Assembly (NCBI RefSeq): GCF_007341385.1
Contig: NZ_VJYD01000005.1
Coordinates: forward strand, 62,001-126,000
Reading direction: 5' to 3'
Origin: Flavobacterium daemonense
Lineage (GTDB): Bacteria; Bacteroidota; Bacteroidia; Flavobacteriales; Flavobacteriaceae
DNA length: 64,000 nucleotides
The stretch's first letter is position 1. Every line of letters begins with the position of its first letter. This document shows, one piece after another, positions 17,871 to 27,971 of the stretch. A program made the position numbers and the translations under genes. The notes under the pieces were generated by a model that saw nothing but the letters and a program-made list of their open reading frames with translations, was not told the DNA's origin and ran no database searches.

Positions 17871-19156
17871 TATGAAATATAGTCTAACGTTCGCTCCAAA
17901 GCCATTCCTCTGGAACCTTTTATTAAAATAGTATTATCGTCAAAATGAAGTGTCTTCAAATGATTTGCAAAATCATCAAATGTTTCAAAAAAATGAAGTT
18001 TATCATTTGAGATTTTATTCTCAAAAAACATTTTTCCGATCAAATAGCAAACAGATTCGTTTTGATTTGACAACGATTCTACAATAATCTTATGCTCTTG
18101 CGGACTTTCAGCTCCTAATTCAAACATATCACCCAAAATCATTACTTTATTCTGATTGTCCAACTGCAAGAAGTTCGCAATTGCAACCGCCATGCTGCTT
18201 GGATTTGCATTATAGGCATCTAAGATAATTTTATTTGAGCCTTTTTTCAGTAATTGAGATCTATTATTGGCAGGAATGTAATTCTCAATTGCCTCTTTAA
18301 TTGCTTCATCTTCCACTTTAAAATAACTTCCGATAGAAACCGCAGCATTGATGTTATTTGAGTTGTATAAGCCAATTAAATGCGATTCGACGCTAAAATT
18401 TTCAAAGTCGATTACAACAAAAGGATTAGCTTCGATTTTTTTAATATTTAGATCAGCGTTTTTGTTATTCAACCCAAAAGTGAATGATTTTATTCCTGCT
18501 GATTTTTCAATCTGAATTGGATCATCAAGATTTACAAACGCAGTTTTGCTATTTTTTGCCAAATATTGATACATTTCGCTTTTACCTTGAATAACGCCTT
18601 CAACACCACCGAAACCTTCTAAATGCGCTTTTCCAAAATTGGTAATATATCCATAATCCGGTTGTGCGATTTCACATAAAAATTCAATTTCTTTTTTATG
18701 GTTCGCTCCCATTTCAACGATTCCAACTTCGGTTTCCTTTGTAAAAGACAGCAAAGTCAGAGGCACACCAATATGATTGTTTAGATTTCCAATTGTAGCC
18801 TTCGTTTTGTATTTTTTAGAAAGAACAACATTAATCAACTCTTTTGTTGTTGTTTTTCCGTTACTTCCTGTTAAAGCCACAATAGGCAATTTCAAATAAT
18901 TACGATGAAATTTTGCCAATTCCTGCAGCGCCTCTAAACTATTTTGAACCAAAATAGTTCTCTCATCAATAAAGTACGATTCGCTGTCTATAACAACAAA
19001 TAATGCTCCTAAGTTCAACGCTTCTTCAGCAAAAGTATTAGCGTCAAAATTTTCTCCTTTAATAGCAAAAAACATAGAATCTTTTTCAATTTTTCGTGTA
19101 TCAATTGAAAGCGATTTACATTTCAAAAACAGATTATGAATGTCTTGAATATTCAT
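17870..19156 (-). CDS. murF: UDP-MurNAc-tripeptide-D-Ala-D-Ala ligase
   Basis: This 428-residue cytoplasmic ligase adds D-Ala-D-Ala to UDP-MurNAc-tripeptide with ATP, the last cytoplasmic step of the peptidoglycan precursor. The N-terminal domain shows SIDTRKIEKDSMFFAIKGE. The ATP loop TGSNGKTTTKE is near residue 98, then GNLNNHIGVPLTLL and EMGANHKKEI, typical of MurF. The C-terminal domain has LDAYNANPSSMAVA and MILGDMFELG. Length matches the family. It lies downstream of gldJ on the same strand with a gldJ terminator between, so it probably has its own promoter, which I could not place. Confidence 0.95.
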   Translation of the reverse strand: MNIQDIHNLFLKCKSLSIDTRKIEKDSMFFAIKGENFDANTFAEEALNLGALFVVIDSESYFIDERTILVQNSLEALQELAKFHRNYLKLPIVALTGSNGKTTTKELINVVLSKKYKTKATIGNLNNHIGVPLTLLSFTKETEVGIVEMGANHKKEIEFLCEIAQPDYGYITNFGKAHLEGFGGVEGVIQGKSEMYQYLAKNSKTAFVNLDDPIQIEKSAGIKSFTFGLNNKNADLNIKKIEANPFVVIDFENFSVESHLIGLYNSNNINAAVSIGSYFKVEDEAIKEAIENYIPANNRSQLLKKGSNKIILDAYNANPSSMAVAIANFLQLDNQNKVMILGDMFELGAESPQEHKIIVESLSNQNESVCYLIGKMFFENKISNDKLHFFETFDDFANHLKTLHFDDNTILIKGSRGMALERTLDYIS

Positions 19157-19201
19157 TTAAATATTTTTTATTAGATGATAAAAGTAGAAAAAAAACAATA
19201 A

Positions 19202-19253
19202 AAAAATTCCAAATTCCAGACTGAATATACAGCATTTGGAATTTGGAATTTTT
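19202..19253 (-). terminator. Terminator after gldJ
   Basis: Seventeen-base arms (19202-19218 and 19237-19253) repeat the word ATTCCAAATTCCA in inverted orientation, with A/T runs at both ends. It lies 21 bases after the gldJ stop. Confidence 0.75.
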
Positions 19254-19273
19254 TATATTGGAATTTCTAAATC

Positions 19274-20965
19274 TTAATTCCTTGGCGATTTTCTTTTTTC
19301 AGATTTAGATCCTACTCTTGACATTGCACATCTGAAACCAATGTAGTCAGTTGCCATATCTTGAGGGAAGTATCTTCTTTGAGCTGGATCTAACCAGTAA
19401 GCTCTATCTCTCCAAGAACCTCCTTTGTAAACTCTTACTTTATCATCGATTAAAGTAGTACGTTTACTAGAGCTATCATATTTTCTGATCATTTTTCCTA
19501 AACTATCAGTAGTGATATTGTGTTTAGGAGAATTGTACATTGCTTGATCAGCTTTTGGACCAGACTCTGAATCTCCGAAGTCAAAATATCTAGAAGATTG
19601 TTTATCACCATCTCTATAATTGATATTATTACTTGTGCTGAAGTTCGTTCTCAAATATGTTTCTTGATCGTCAACTGGAACTTGAGCAATTTCTCCCGGA
19701 AGGTTTCTCGCTACAATTTTACCGTTACTTAAAGTATCATATTTAATGTTAGAAGTTGACACGATTTCGATTTTACCATCTTTGCCAATTTTGTTTTTAG
19801 CATAAAGGTTACCTCTAAAGTAGTTGAAATCATTTGCTTCATTATCGATAATAGGTCTGTAAACGTCAGCTACCCATTCAGCAACGTTACCCGCCATATC
19901 ATACAATCCAAAATCGTTAGCTGCGTAGCTTTTCACTTTATTAGTGATATCAGCTCCGTCATCAGACCAACCTGCAATTCCACCGTAATCACCGTTTCCT
20001 TGTTTAAAGTTAGCCAATTGATCACCTCTGTTTTTACGTTTTGAAGAACGAGTATAATCTCCAGACCAAGGGTATTTCTTTTGTCCTTTATAAATATTGT
20101 ACTCTCTTTGTCCTACGTCAGCAGCTGCTGCATACTCCCATTCTGCTTCAGTTGGAAGTCTGTATTCTGGCAAAATAACTCCTGAAGAACGTTGTGCATA
20201 TACATTTTTCTCTTCTGGAACTACTCCATCTTTTCCTGCTTTTGGTCTTCTTCCAGTAGGGTTTTTCTTCAACACAATTTCTTCATTACCTCCATATTGA
20301 GTAGATGGAGAAGCTAAATAAGCCTCAGTATTGAACAAACTTTCTGCAGTAACATCATTAGTTTTTGCACCTCTTTTAATGTATCCGTCTTTTTCTAAAA
20401 CAGCTTCGTTTACACGGTCTGTTCTCCATTTACTGAATTCAACAGCCTGAATCCAGTTAACACCAACTACAGGATACTCAGCATATGAAGGATGTCTTAA
20501 ATAGTTGTTAGTCATCGTTTCGTTGTATCCTAAACGATTTCTCCACACTAATGTATCAGGAGACGCTCCTGTGTAAATGTTTTTGTAATTTTCTTCTGTT
20601 GGAGGGAAAACTTTCTTCAACCACTCTAGGTATTCTAAGTACATACCATTCGTAACTTCGGTTTCATCCATATAGAATGACTGAACGTGTTGTTGAGTAG
20701 GTGTGTTATTCCAATCGTGCATAACATCATCTTGTACTTTACCCATAGTAAATGTACCTCCTTCAACAAAAACTAAACCAGGACCAGCCTGTTGTTTTTT
20801 TCCTGCATTTCTAGCAGCCGTTCCATTCTGACTATCTACATCCCATCCAGTCGCTCGAGAAGCGTGAGTGGAACTCGATTTTTTGCTACAACTAGCCGTG
20901 CCCAACATCAATACCATTGACATCATTAATTGCAAGACTACAATTTTGTTTACTTTCATACTCAT
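19274..20965 (-). CDS. gldJ: Gliding motility lipoprotein GldJ
   Basis: This 563-residue outer-membrane lipoprotein (LMLGTASC lipobox) has a formylglycine-generating-enzyme-like fold: FVEGGTFTMG, DETEVTNGMYLEYLEW, YPVVGVNWIQAVEFSKWR, the AEWEYAAAA block, and the terminal RVYKGGSWRDRAYWL and GFRCAMS. GldJ is required for gliding and for assembly of the type IX secretion machinery in F. johnsoniae, with GldK as its relative. The gene is divergent from porU, the same arrangement as in F. johnsoniae. Two in-frame ATGs, at 20965 and 20959, are both possible starts; the second begins directly with MKVNKIVVLQL. The family lacks oxidase activity in motility proteins (known). Confidence 0.95.
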   Translation of the reverse strand: MSMKVNKIVVLQLMMSMVLMLGTASCSKKSSSTHASRATGWDVDSQNGTAARNAGKKQQAGPGLVFVEGGTFTMGKVQDDVMHDWNNTPTQQHVQSFYMDETEVTNGMYLEYLEWLKKVFPPTEENYKNIYTGASPDTLVWRNRLGYNETMTNNYLRHPSYAEYPVVGVNWIQAVEFSKWRTDRVNEAVLEKDGYIKRGAKTNDVTAESLFNTEAYLASPSTQYGGNEEIVLKKNPTGRRPKAGKDGVVPEEKNVYAQRSSGVILPEYRLPTEAEWEYAAAADVGQREYNIYKGQKKYPWSGDYTRSSKRKNRGDQLANFKQGNGDYGGIAGWSDDGADITNKVKSYAANDFGLYDMAGNVAEWVADVYRPIIDNEANDFNYFRGNLYAKNKIGKDGKIEIVSTSNIKYDTLSNGKIVARNLPGEIAQVPVDDQETYLRTNFSTSNNINYRDGDKQSSRYFDFGDSESGPKADQAMYNSPKHNITTDSLGKMIRKYDSSSKRTTLIDDKVRVYKGGSWRDRAYWLDPAQRRYFPQDMATDYIGFRCAMSRVGSKSEKRKSPRN

Positions 20966-21081
20966 TCTTAGGTGATAAATTTAGGTGTTGCAATATAATA
21001 ATTAACATTTAATTAGCAACATCTGTTCTAATAATTTTATTTAGCTGTTTTTTACCAGAAAATAACCTATAGTTACGAACG

Positions 21082-21089
21082 CAAAAATA
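21082..21089 (-). promoter_or_regulatory. Candidate gldJ -7 element
   Basis: TATTTTTG on the minus strand matches TAnnTTTG and would give a leader of about 110 bases for gldJ. No good TTG lies at the usual distance, so support is partial. Confidence 0.35.
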
Positions 21090-21171
21090 TACTTTTTATT
21101 ATTACTATAACATGAAATACTATATTTTTACTTACTAAAATATTTTGCAAACAATTTTGTTTTCCCAACCT

Positions 21172-24100
21172 ATGAAACAAGTTTTGATTTTATACTTTTT
21201 TTTACTTCCGATTCTTGGTTTTTCTCAGGAAAATGGAAGCTTTACAATAGATTGGCAAGGCAAAAAAGAAATGACTTTTGGTGATTTCAAAACCGTAGTC
21301 CCCTATTTTTCAGGAAGCAGTTTCCGGTACGATACTACTAAAAAAAGCATAACATTGCTTCTTAATTTGAGCGAATCGAACTTGGCAGCAAACTCCTCTG
21401 TACAATTATCTAACATTATTTATGAAGCAATTTCAGTTAATGAACTCGGTGATTTAACACCTGAAAACATTCCTGAAAAACCAAATGAAACGTTAAAAAC
21501 GACTTCGTCAAGAGGTCAAAGGCAAATTTTTCTTTCGCTTTCACCAATTGTCCGAGATGGAAATAGCTTTAAGCGAATCAAATCTTTTTCATATGCTTCA
21601 TCTAGCTTAACATCGAAAAACAACAATACTTTTTCGAGCCAAAAGGCAAATGTGATATCAAATTCCGTTCTAGCTTCAGGCGACTGGTATCGCTTTTATA
21701 TTGAAAAATCAGGCGTATATAAAATCTCAAAATCGTTCTTGCAAAGTTTGGGTTTTGACCCAAGCAAAACAGATCCACGAAGAATTAAAATTTACGGAAA
21801 CGGAGGCAGAATGCTTCCTCTGGCAAATAGTACTTATTATCCGGATGATTTAACCGAAAATACAATTCAGATTATTGGAGAGGCTGATGGAATTTTTAAC
21901 AACGAAGATTATATTCTGTTTTATGCAGAAGGTGTTGATAATTGGAACCCTGAGAGCCAAACCAACCTAAATTTATTCGACACCAAGTCCTATTACTATA
22001 TTACGACAATTGGCGGCGACGGAAAAAGAATTCCAGCCCTAAATCAGCCATCAGGCACTACAACTTTGGAGCTAAGCACGTTTGATGACTATCAATACCA
22101 CGAAATTGACCAGACTAATATTGCACATTTGGGCCGTCAATGGTTTGGAGAATCATTTGACATTAATCAAGAACAGGAATTTGCTTTTTCGTTTCCAAAT
22201 ATTGATACATCGGTTCCAGCCAAAATAGAAGTTGTTGGTGCATCGGCAGCCTTTACGCCAACTTCATTTACAGTAAGTGCAAACGGACAAAGCATAGGAA
22301 ACATCAATTTCAATACCTTAGTTTCGAGTTCAGACATCAAATTTTATACTGGTAAATTGCCTGCAAACACCACTTTTACAGGATCTGACAACATTAAAAT
22401 AAAATTAACTTACAATAACAATGGTGTTCCAGGGTCAAAAGGTTACCTTGACTACATTAATATAGTTGCAAAAAGAAAGTTGTTAGGAACGGGAAAACAA
22501 TTCAAATTTCAGTACGATTTGGCAGGATCAACGCCCGGAATTGTAAATTATACAATTGGAAACGCTACAGGAATATCACAAGTCTGGGATATTACAGATC
22601 CTTATAATGTTTCAAAAATTGAAAATTCAAATCAAGCCGTTTTTAGCTTTAAAGCATCATTGGGAGAAATCAGAAAATATATTACCATTGATGCTTCGGA
22701 TTATTTCTCTCCTTTAAAAGAAAACCAATCAAAAGTTGCTAATCAAAATCTAAAAGGAACGCTTTTCAGAAATGCCCAAAACAGTTTTCAAGATATTGAT
22801 TACGTCATTATTTCGCCTAAATCTCTAGCTTCTCAGGCTGAAAAATTAGCATCTTTTCATCGTAGTTATTCCAACTTAAATGTAAAGGTGATTGCTTTGG
22901 AAAATATCTATCAAGAATTTTCATCGGGCAAACAAGATATTGCTGCCATTAGAAACTGCATCAAATATATTTATGAAAATGCATCCTCACCTGACAAAAG
23001 AATCAAATATGTAAATTTATTTGGTGATGCTTCTTACGATTACAAAGACCGAATTTCCAACAATACTAATATTGTACCTATATATCACTCCTTAATAAGC
23101 AACAGCACAGGCGAAGCTGCATTTGCATCTGACGATTTTTACGGCTTAATGGATGCCGATGAAGGAAATGTGACCAATTTTTTTGGCGGAATTGACATTG
23201 CAACAGGAAGAATGTTAGTTTCTGACAACGCGCAGGCCAATGATATGGTAAACAAAGTTTTAGAATATAACGATACCAAATCATATGGAAACTGGCGATA
23301 TAATTTTGTATTAATAAGTGATGACGCTGACCAAAGTTCAGATGCTTCGCTTCAATCTCGCCAAAATGCATTGGCAGATGTTATTGCTACTCAAAAACCT
23401 TTTTTCAACATTGACAAAATCATTCTGGACTCCTATACTCAGGAAGCCTCCGCTGGCGGATCGCGATACCCAAAGGCAAGAACCGATTTATTTAATGCTT
23501 TTGAAAAGGGCGCTTTGGTTTTCAACTATTTAGGGCATGGTGGTGAAGATGGCTTGGCAAGCGAAAGAATTTGGGAGAAATCAGATGGGCAAAATCTTAA
23601 CAACCAATACAAGTATCCTTTATTCATTACAATTACTTGTGAATTCTCCAGATTTGACGATCCAACAAGGCCAACTGCTGGCGAATATACCTATTGGAAC
23701 CCAAAAGGTGGCGCCATTTCAATGCTGACAACAATTCGCTCTATAGGCCAATTTAATGCCGAAAATTTCAACGACAGCTTGAGCAAAAATCTATTTTCAT
23801 ACGGATCGAATCAATACACAACTATCGCCGAAGCGCTCAGAATTTCGAAAAACGAAAACCCAAGTTCGTCAAGCAACGTTATTTTTTATATTGGTGACCC
23901 TGCTTTGATGCTTGCAATTCCAAAACCTCGAATTAATTTAACAAAAGTGAATGATATTGTGATTTCTCAAGCAATTCCCGATTTAAAATCGCTTTCAAAG
24001 ATCAAAATTTCAGGAGAAATCACAGATGAGAACAATACACTTTTAAGTAATTATAATGGCGAAATTGCCACAGCAATATTCGATAAATTAATCACACAAA

Positions 24101-25008
24101 CCACGCTAAACAACGACGGATTCAGCCCTGCAATGTCATTTAAAACATTAGGAGAAACTATTTTTAGAGGCAATGCCACCGTTACAAACGGTCAGTTTGA
24201 ATTTAGTTTTGTTGTTCCAAGAGACATCCGAATTCCGGTCGATTATGGCCGAATCAGCTTTTATTCCAAGAAAAATCAAGCATTAGAGAATCAATCCGGT
24301 TATAGCACTATAATTAAAATTGGCGGCATAAATGAAAATGCACCACAGGACAATATTAGCCCAAAAGTGAAGTTATATATGAATGATGAAACTTTCGTTT
24401 CTGGAGGTATTACAAATGATTCTCCATTTCTTCTGGCGTTTCTTGAAGATGAAAACGGAATCAATACAGCCAGCGGAATTGGGCATGATATTGTTGCAAT
24501 ATTAGATGGCGATGTCAGCAATCCGTATATTTTGAATGATTATTATCAAACAAAACTGGACGATTATACAAATGGAAATTTACGCTTTCCGCTTCGAAAT
24601 TTAAAAGCCGGACTGCACACAATAAGCTTTACAGCATGGGATGTTTACAACAATCCTGTAACGAGTGAAATACAATTTATTGTTGTTGGAGATGAATCAT
24701 TATCTTTAACCCACGTTCTTAATTACCCGAATCCCTTTTCAACCTACACACAATTTTGGTTTTCGCACAACAGGCCTTATGAACCTCTTGAAGTGCAAGT
24801 ACAAGTTATGACTATTACAGGAAAAGTAGTCTGGACGACAAACCAGATCATCACAACAGAAGGTTTTCTGTCAAGAGAAATAACTTGGGACGGAAAAGAC
24901 GATTATGGAGATCGGATAGGTAAAGGAGTTTATATTTACAAACTGACAGTCAAATCAAATTTGACAAATAAAAAAGCAGAAAAATATGAAAAGCTTGTCA
25001 TCCTATAA
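21172..25008 (+). CDS. porU: Type IX secretion sortase PorU
   Basis: The start is set at the ATG at 21172, giving 1278 residues and a clean signal peptide (MKQVLILYFFLLPILGFSQ); an upstream TTG at 21145 would only prepend unlikely residues. PorU removes the C-terminal signal of cargo proteins and attaches them to lipopolysaccharide at the cell surface. The gingipain-like C25 domain shows the catalytic His789 in YLGHGGEDG and Cys823 in ITITCEFSRFDDPTRP. The last 90 residues form a CTD-like domain with NYPNPFSTYTQFWF and GVYIYKLTVK. porV follows after 42 bases, and gldJ is divergent, the usual type IX arrangement. Confidence 0.96.
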   Translation: MKQVLILYFFLLPILGFSQENGSFTIDWQGKKEMTFGDFKTVVPYFSGSSFRYDTTKKSITLLLNLSESNLAANSSVQLSNIIYEAISVNELGDLTPENIPEKPNETLKTTSSRGQRQIFLSLSPIVRDGNSFKRIKSFSYASSSLTSKNNNTFSSQKANVISNSVLASGDWYRFYIEKSGVYKISKSFLQSLGFDPSKTDPRRIKIYGNGGRMLPLANSTYYPDDLTENTIQIIGEADGIFNNEDYILFYAEGVDNWNPESQTNLNLFDTKSYYYITTIGGDGKRIPALNQPSGTTTLELSTFDDYQYHEIDQTNIAHLGRQWFGESFDINQEQEFAFSFPNIDTSVPAKIEVVGASAAFTPTSFTVSANGQSIGNINFNTLVSSSDIKFYTGKLPANTTFTGSDNIKIKLTYNNNGVPGSKGYLDYINIVAKRKLLGTGKQFKFQYDLAGSTPGIVNYTIGNATGISQVWDITDPYNVSKIENSNQAVFSFKASLGEIRKYITIDASDYFSPLKENQSKVANQNLKGTLFRNAQNSFQDIDYVIISPKSLASQAEKLASFHRSYSNLNVKVIALENIYQEFSSGKQDIAAIRNCIKYIYENASSPDKRIKYVNLFGDASYDYKDRISNNTNIVPIYHSLISNSTGEAAFASDDFYGLMDADEGNVTNFFGGIDIATGRMLVSDNAQANDMVNKVLEYNDTKSYGNWRYNFVLISDDADQSSDASLQSRQNALADVIATQKPFFNIDKIILDSYTQEASAGGSRYPKARTDLFNAFEKGALVFNYLGHGGEDGLASERIWEKSDGQNLNNQYKYPLFITITCEFSRFDDPTRPTAGEYTYWNPKGGAISMLTTIRSIGQFNAENFNDSLSKNLFSYGSNQYTTIAEALRISKNENPSSSSNVIFYIGDPALMLAIPKPRINLTKVNDIVISQAIPDLKSLSKIKISGEITDENNTLLSNYNGEIATAIFDKLITQTTLNNDGFSPAMSFKTLGETIFRGNATVTNGQFEFSFVVPRDIRIPVDYGRISFYSKKNQALENQSGYSTIIKIGGINENAPQDNISPKVKLYMNDETFVSGGITNDSPFLLAFLEDENGINTASGIGHDIVAILDGDVSNPYILNDYYQTKLDDYTNGNLRFPLRNLKAGLHTISFTAWDVYNNPVTSEIQFIVVGDESLSLTHVLNYPNPFSTYTQFWFSHNRPYEPLEVQVQVMTITGKVVWTTNQIITTEGFLSREITWDGKDDYGDRIGKGVYIYKLTVKSNLTNKKAEKYEKLVIL

Positions 25009-25023
25009 TAATATATATATTTG
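24995..25023 (+). promoter_or_regulatory. Promoter for porV inside the porU-porV gap
   Basis: TTG at 24995-24997 and TATATTTG at 25016-25023 are 18 bases apart, a full match to the Bacteroidota consensus. The TTG lies inside the end of porU. It would let porV be made independently of porU. Confidence 0.6.
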
Positions 25024-25050
25024 TACCATAAAATACCATTATTTCCCTAA

Positions 25051-26253
25051 ATGAAAAAAATATCCTATTTATTAATTTGTTTTTTAATAATATCACACGC
25101 AAAAGCCCAAGAAACTCGACCTATCACAACTGGAGTTCCTTTTTTATTAGTCGCAGCTGATGCAAGAGCGGCGGGTTTAGCTGATCAAGGTGTTGCCACT
25201 TCATCTGACGTTTTTTCGCAGCAATGGAACCCTGCCAAATATGCATTTTCGACAGATGCACAAGGACTTTCTATCAGTTACACTCCTTATTTAACTGATT
25301 TAGCAAATGATATTTCACTTGGCCAATTAACTTATTACAACAAATTCAGTGATCGAAGCGCTTTCGCAGGAAGTTTTCGTTATTTTGGCTTTGGAGAAAT
25401 TGAGTTAAGACAAACAGGTGATCCAAATGAAATTCCTAGACGAGTAAACCCAAATGAACTTGCCTTAGACGGATCGTATTCACAAAAATTAAGCGAAACC
25501 TTTTCGATGGCCGTTGGAGCAAGATACATTCGCTCTAATTTAAAAGTTGCTTCAGAAGATGTCGATGCTACTGCCGGAAGCTCTTTTGCAGTTGATGTGG
25601 CAGGTTTTTATCAATCTGAAGAAATAGCGTATAGTGATTTCAACGGAAGATGGAGAGCGGGATTTAATTTTCAAAATATTGGACCAAAAATCAGTTATGA
25701 CAATAACGATTTAAGCAGTAACTTTTTACCTGCTAATATGCGTCTTGGAGGCGGTTTTGACTTCATTTTAGACGATTACAACAAAGTTGGCGTAAGTCTT
25801 GAGTTTACTAAATTATTGGTACCTACACCTCCAGGGCAACAAGCCGCGGTAGATTTAAACGGAGACGGCGATTATACTGACCCTGGAGAAAGCGCGCAGG
25901 AACAGAGCACAATTGCCTACAATAATTACAATAACATTGGCTGGTTTGAAGGAATTTTCAAATCTTTTGGAGATGCGCCAGGTGGATTTAGCGAAGAATT
26001 AAAAGAAGTAACCTACAGTCTCGCTGGAGAATATATGTACCAAGATTCATTTGCATTTCGTGCAGGATATTTTCATGAAAGCCCAGAAAAAGGAGCAAGA
26101 CAATTTTTCTCTTTAGGTGCAGGCTTCAAATATAATATTGTAAAAATTGATGTTTCATACTTGTTCTCAACATCAAAAGTTATAAATCCGTTAGAAAACA
26201 CGCTTCGTTTTTCTTTAACGTTTAACTTTGGAGACAAATACGACCAATATTAA
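25051..26253 (+). CDS. porV: Type IX secretion outer-membrane protein PorV
   Basis: This 400-residue outer-membrane barrel has signal peptide LLICFLIISHAKAQ and the family opening TRPITTGVPFLLVAADARAA, then LADQGVATSSDVFSQQWNPAKYAFS. PorV (also called LptO) is the shuttle that takes cargo from the translocon to PorU at the surface. The barrel ends with LRFSLTFNFGDKYDQY. Its length matches flavobacterial PorV. It follows porU closely and has its own promoter match in the gap, so the pair may be co-transcribed or separately tuned. Confidence 0.96.
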   Translation: MKKISYLLICFLIISHAKAQETRPITTGVPFLLVAADARAAGLADQGVATSSDVFSQQWNPAKYAFSTDAQGLSISYTPYLTDLANDISLGQLTYYNKFSDRSAFAGSFRYFGFGEIELRQTGDPNEIPRRVNPNELALDGSYSQKLSETFSMAVGARYIRSNLKVASEDVDATAGSSFAVDVAGFYQSEEIAYSDFNGRWRAGFNFQNIGPKISYDNNDLSSNFLPANMRLGGGFDFILDDYNKVGVSLEFTKLLVPTPPGQQAAVDLNGDGDYTDPGESAQEQSTIAYNNYNNIGWFEGIFKSFGDAPGGFSEELKEVTYSLAGEYMYQDSFAFRAGYFHESPEKGARQFFSLGAGFKYNIVKIDVSYLFSTSKVINPLENTLRFSLTFNFGDKYDQY

Positions 26254-26278
26254 ACGATCGAAATAAAAAACAACAACA

Positions 26279-26313
26279 ATCCAAATTTCTATTTTTAGGA
26301 ATTTGGATTTTTT
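26279..26313 (+). terminator. Terminator after porV
   Basis: Arms ATCCAAATT (26279-26287) and AATTTGGAT (26300-26308) are followed by a run of Ts, 25 bases after the porV stop and just before cdd. Confidence 0.75.
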
Positions 26314-26327
26314 TTCCGATAAATACA

Positions 26328-26810
26328 ATGAAAGAAATAAATATTACATCCTCATTTTCAGTTTACAACAACACGAAAGAACTTCCAGAAGATATTCAGG
26401 AATTAATGAATCAAGCAGTTGAAATTAGAAAAAAAGCATACGCACCTTATTCACAATTTAAAGTTGGAGCGGCATTGCTGCTTGACAATGGAAAGATTGT
26501 TTTAGGATCAAATCAAGAAAACGCAGCATATCCTTCAGGATTGTGCGCAGAGCGTGTTGCCATTTTTCACGCTGGAAGTGTTTATCCCGAAGCAAAAATT
26601 CTAAAAATTGCCATTACAGCGGCTTCAGACACTAATCAGACAACCGCTCCAATTCCGCCATGCGGTTCTTGCCGTCAGTCAATAGCCGAATATGAAATCA
26701 AGCAAGACACCCCTATAGAAATCTATTTTACGGGCGAAATAGGCGAAGTTTACAAATCGGCATCCCTAAAAAATTTACTCCCTTTTATGTTTGACAAAAA
26801 GTTCTTGTAA
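26328..26810 (+). CDS. cdd: Cytidine deaminase
   Basis: This 160-residue cytoplasmic enzyme converts cytidine and deoxycytidine to uridine forms in pyrimidine salvage. The zinc site is complete: the Cys and the catalytic Glu in LCAERVAIF, and the two Cys in PPCGSCRQSI. The start of the fold is YSQFKVGAALL and the substrate loop GSNQENAAYPSG. Length is typical of the short homotetrameric type. It lies between porV and pdhA on the same strand but a terminator precedes it and a promoter match follows it, so it may be a small unit of its own. Confidence 0.95.
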   Translation: MKEINITSSFSVYNNTKELPEDIQELMNQAVEIRKKAYAPYSQFKVGAALLLDNGKIVLGSNQENAAYPSGLCAERVAIFHAGSVYPEAKILKIAITAASDTNQTTAPIPPCGSCRQSIAEYEIKQDTPIEIYFTGEIGEVYKSASLKNLLPFMFDKKFL

Positions 26811-26860
26811 AAAAAAGCCAAAAAGTAGCGTTTAAATTTTAGTTCTTAAATGTAATGTCT

Positions 26861-26868
26861 TATTTTTG
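26861..26868 (+). promoter_or_regulatory. Candidate pdhA promoter
   Basis: TATTTTTG matches the -7 consensus about 100 bases before pdhA. A small hairpin (CCCGA/TCGGG) follows directly in the leader at 26872-26885. The -33 element is weak. Confidence 0.5.
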
Positions 26869-26968
26869 CATCCCGACCTTTCGGGCGCAAATTTGTGGGA
26901 GGAAACTATTTTGCGTTATAGGCAACAATTGATAACACAAACAAACTTTAGCAAAAGAAAGAATTCAG

Positions 26969-27967
26969 ATGAAAGAAGTTACAAAAGAAGTATATTTAAA
27001 GTGGTACGAAGACATGCTGCTTTGGAGAAAGTTTGAAGACAAACTTGCAGCATTATACATTCAACAAAAAGTTAGAGGTTTTTTACACCTATATAATGGT
27101 CAGGAAGCTGTATTAGCTGGTGCATTGCACGCTATGGACCTGACTAAAGATAAAATGATTACTGCTTACAGAAATCACGTTCAGCCAATTGGTATGGGAG
27201 TTGACCCAAGAAATGTAATGGCAGAACTTTTAGGAAAAGCAACTGGAACTTCTAAAGGTATGGGAGGTTCTATGCACATTTTCTCTAAAGAACACCGTTT
27301 TTACGGAGGTCACGGAATCGTTGGTGGACAAATTCCTGTAGGAGCTGGTTTAGCTTTTGCTGATAAATATTTCAATACTGGCGGTGTTACTATGACTTAT
27401 TTTGGTGATGGAGCTGCAAGACAAGGTTCTCTTCACGAAGCTTTCAACATGGCAATGTTATGGAAATTACCAGTTGTATTTATCGTTGAAAACAACGGTT
27501 ATGCAATGGGAACTTCTGTAGAAAGAACTGCAAACCACACTGACATCTGGAAATTAGGTTTAGGTTATGAAATGCCTTGTGGACCTGTTGATGGAATGAA
27601 CCCTGTAAAAGTTGCTGAAGCTATGCACGAAGCTATTGAAAGAGCGCGTCGCGGAGATGGACCAACTTTCCTTGAAATGAAAACGTACCGTTACAGAGGA
27701 CACTCAATGTCTGATGCACAATTATACCGTTCTAAAGAAGAGGTTGAAGAATACAAAAAAATCGACCCGATTACTCAAGTTCTTGACGTAATCTTAGATC
27801 AAAAATATGCTACTGAAGAAGAAATTGAAGTAATTGACCAAAGAGTTAAAGACTTGGTTGAAGAATGTGCGAAATTCGCTGAAGAATCTCCATATCCAGA
27901 CTTACAACAATTATACGACGTAGTATACGCACAAGAAGACTATCCATTTACACCTCATAAATTATAA
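26969..27967 (+). CDS. pdhA: Pyruvate dehydrogenase E1 alpha subunit
   Basis: This 332-residue thiamine diphosphate-dependent subunit decarboxylates pyruvate in the pyruvate dehydrogenase complex. The ThDP-binding signature runs from FGDGAARQGSLHEAFNMA near residue 148 to VEN-NGYAMGTS. The phosphorylation-loop region reads YRYRGHSMSDAQLYRS, as in the family. The start ATG follows GAATTCAG. pdhC begins 4 bases after its stop, so the two are translated together. The E1 beta gene is not in this window and must be elsewhere, a split known in Flavobacterium. Confidence 0.96.
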   Translation: MKEVTKEVYLKWYEDMLLWRKFEDKLAALYIQQKVRGFLHLYNGQEAVLAGALHAMDLTKDKMITAYRNHVQPIGMGVDPRNVMAELLGKATGTSKGMGGSMHIFSKEHRFYGGHGIVGGQIPVGAGLAFADKYFNTGGVTMTYFGDGAARQGSLHEAFNMAMLWKLPVVFIVENNGYAMGTSVERTANHTDIWKLGLGYEMPCGPVDGMNPVKVAEAMHEAIERARRGDGPTFLEMKTYRYRGHSMSDAQLYRSKEEVEEYKKIDPITQVLDVILDQKYATEEEIEVIDQRVKDLVEECAKFAEESPYPDLQQLYDVVYAQEDYPFTPHKL

Positions 27968-27971
27968 TATC

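Noticed and set aside
21145..21171. TTG start for porU
   Set aside because: It would put nine residues in front of a clean signal peptide; the ATG at 21172 is preferred.
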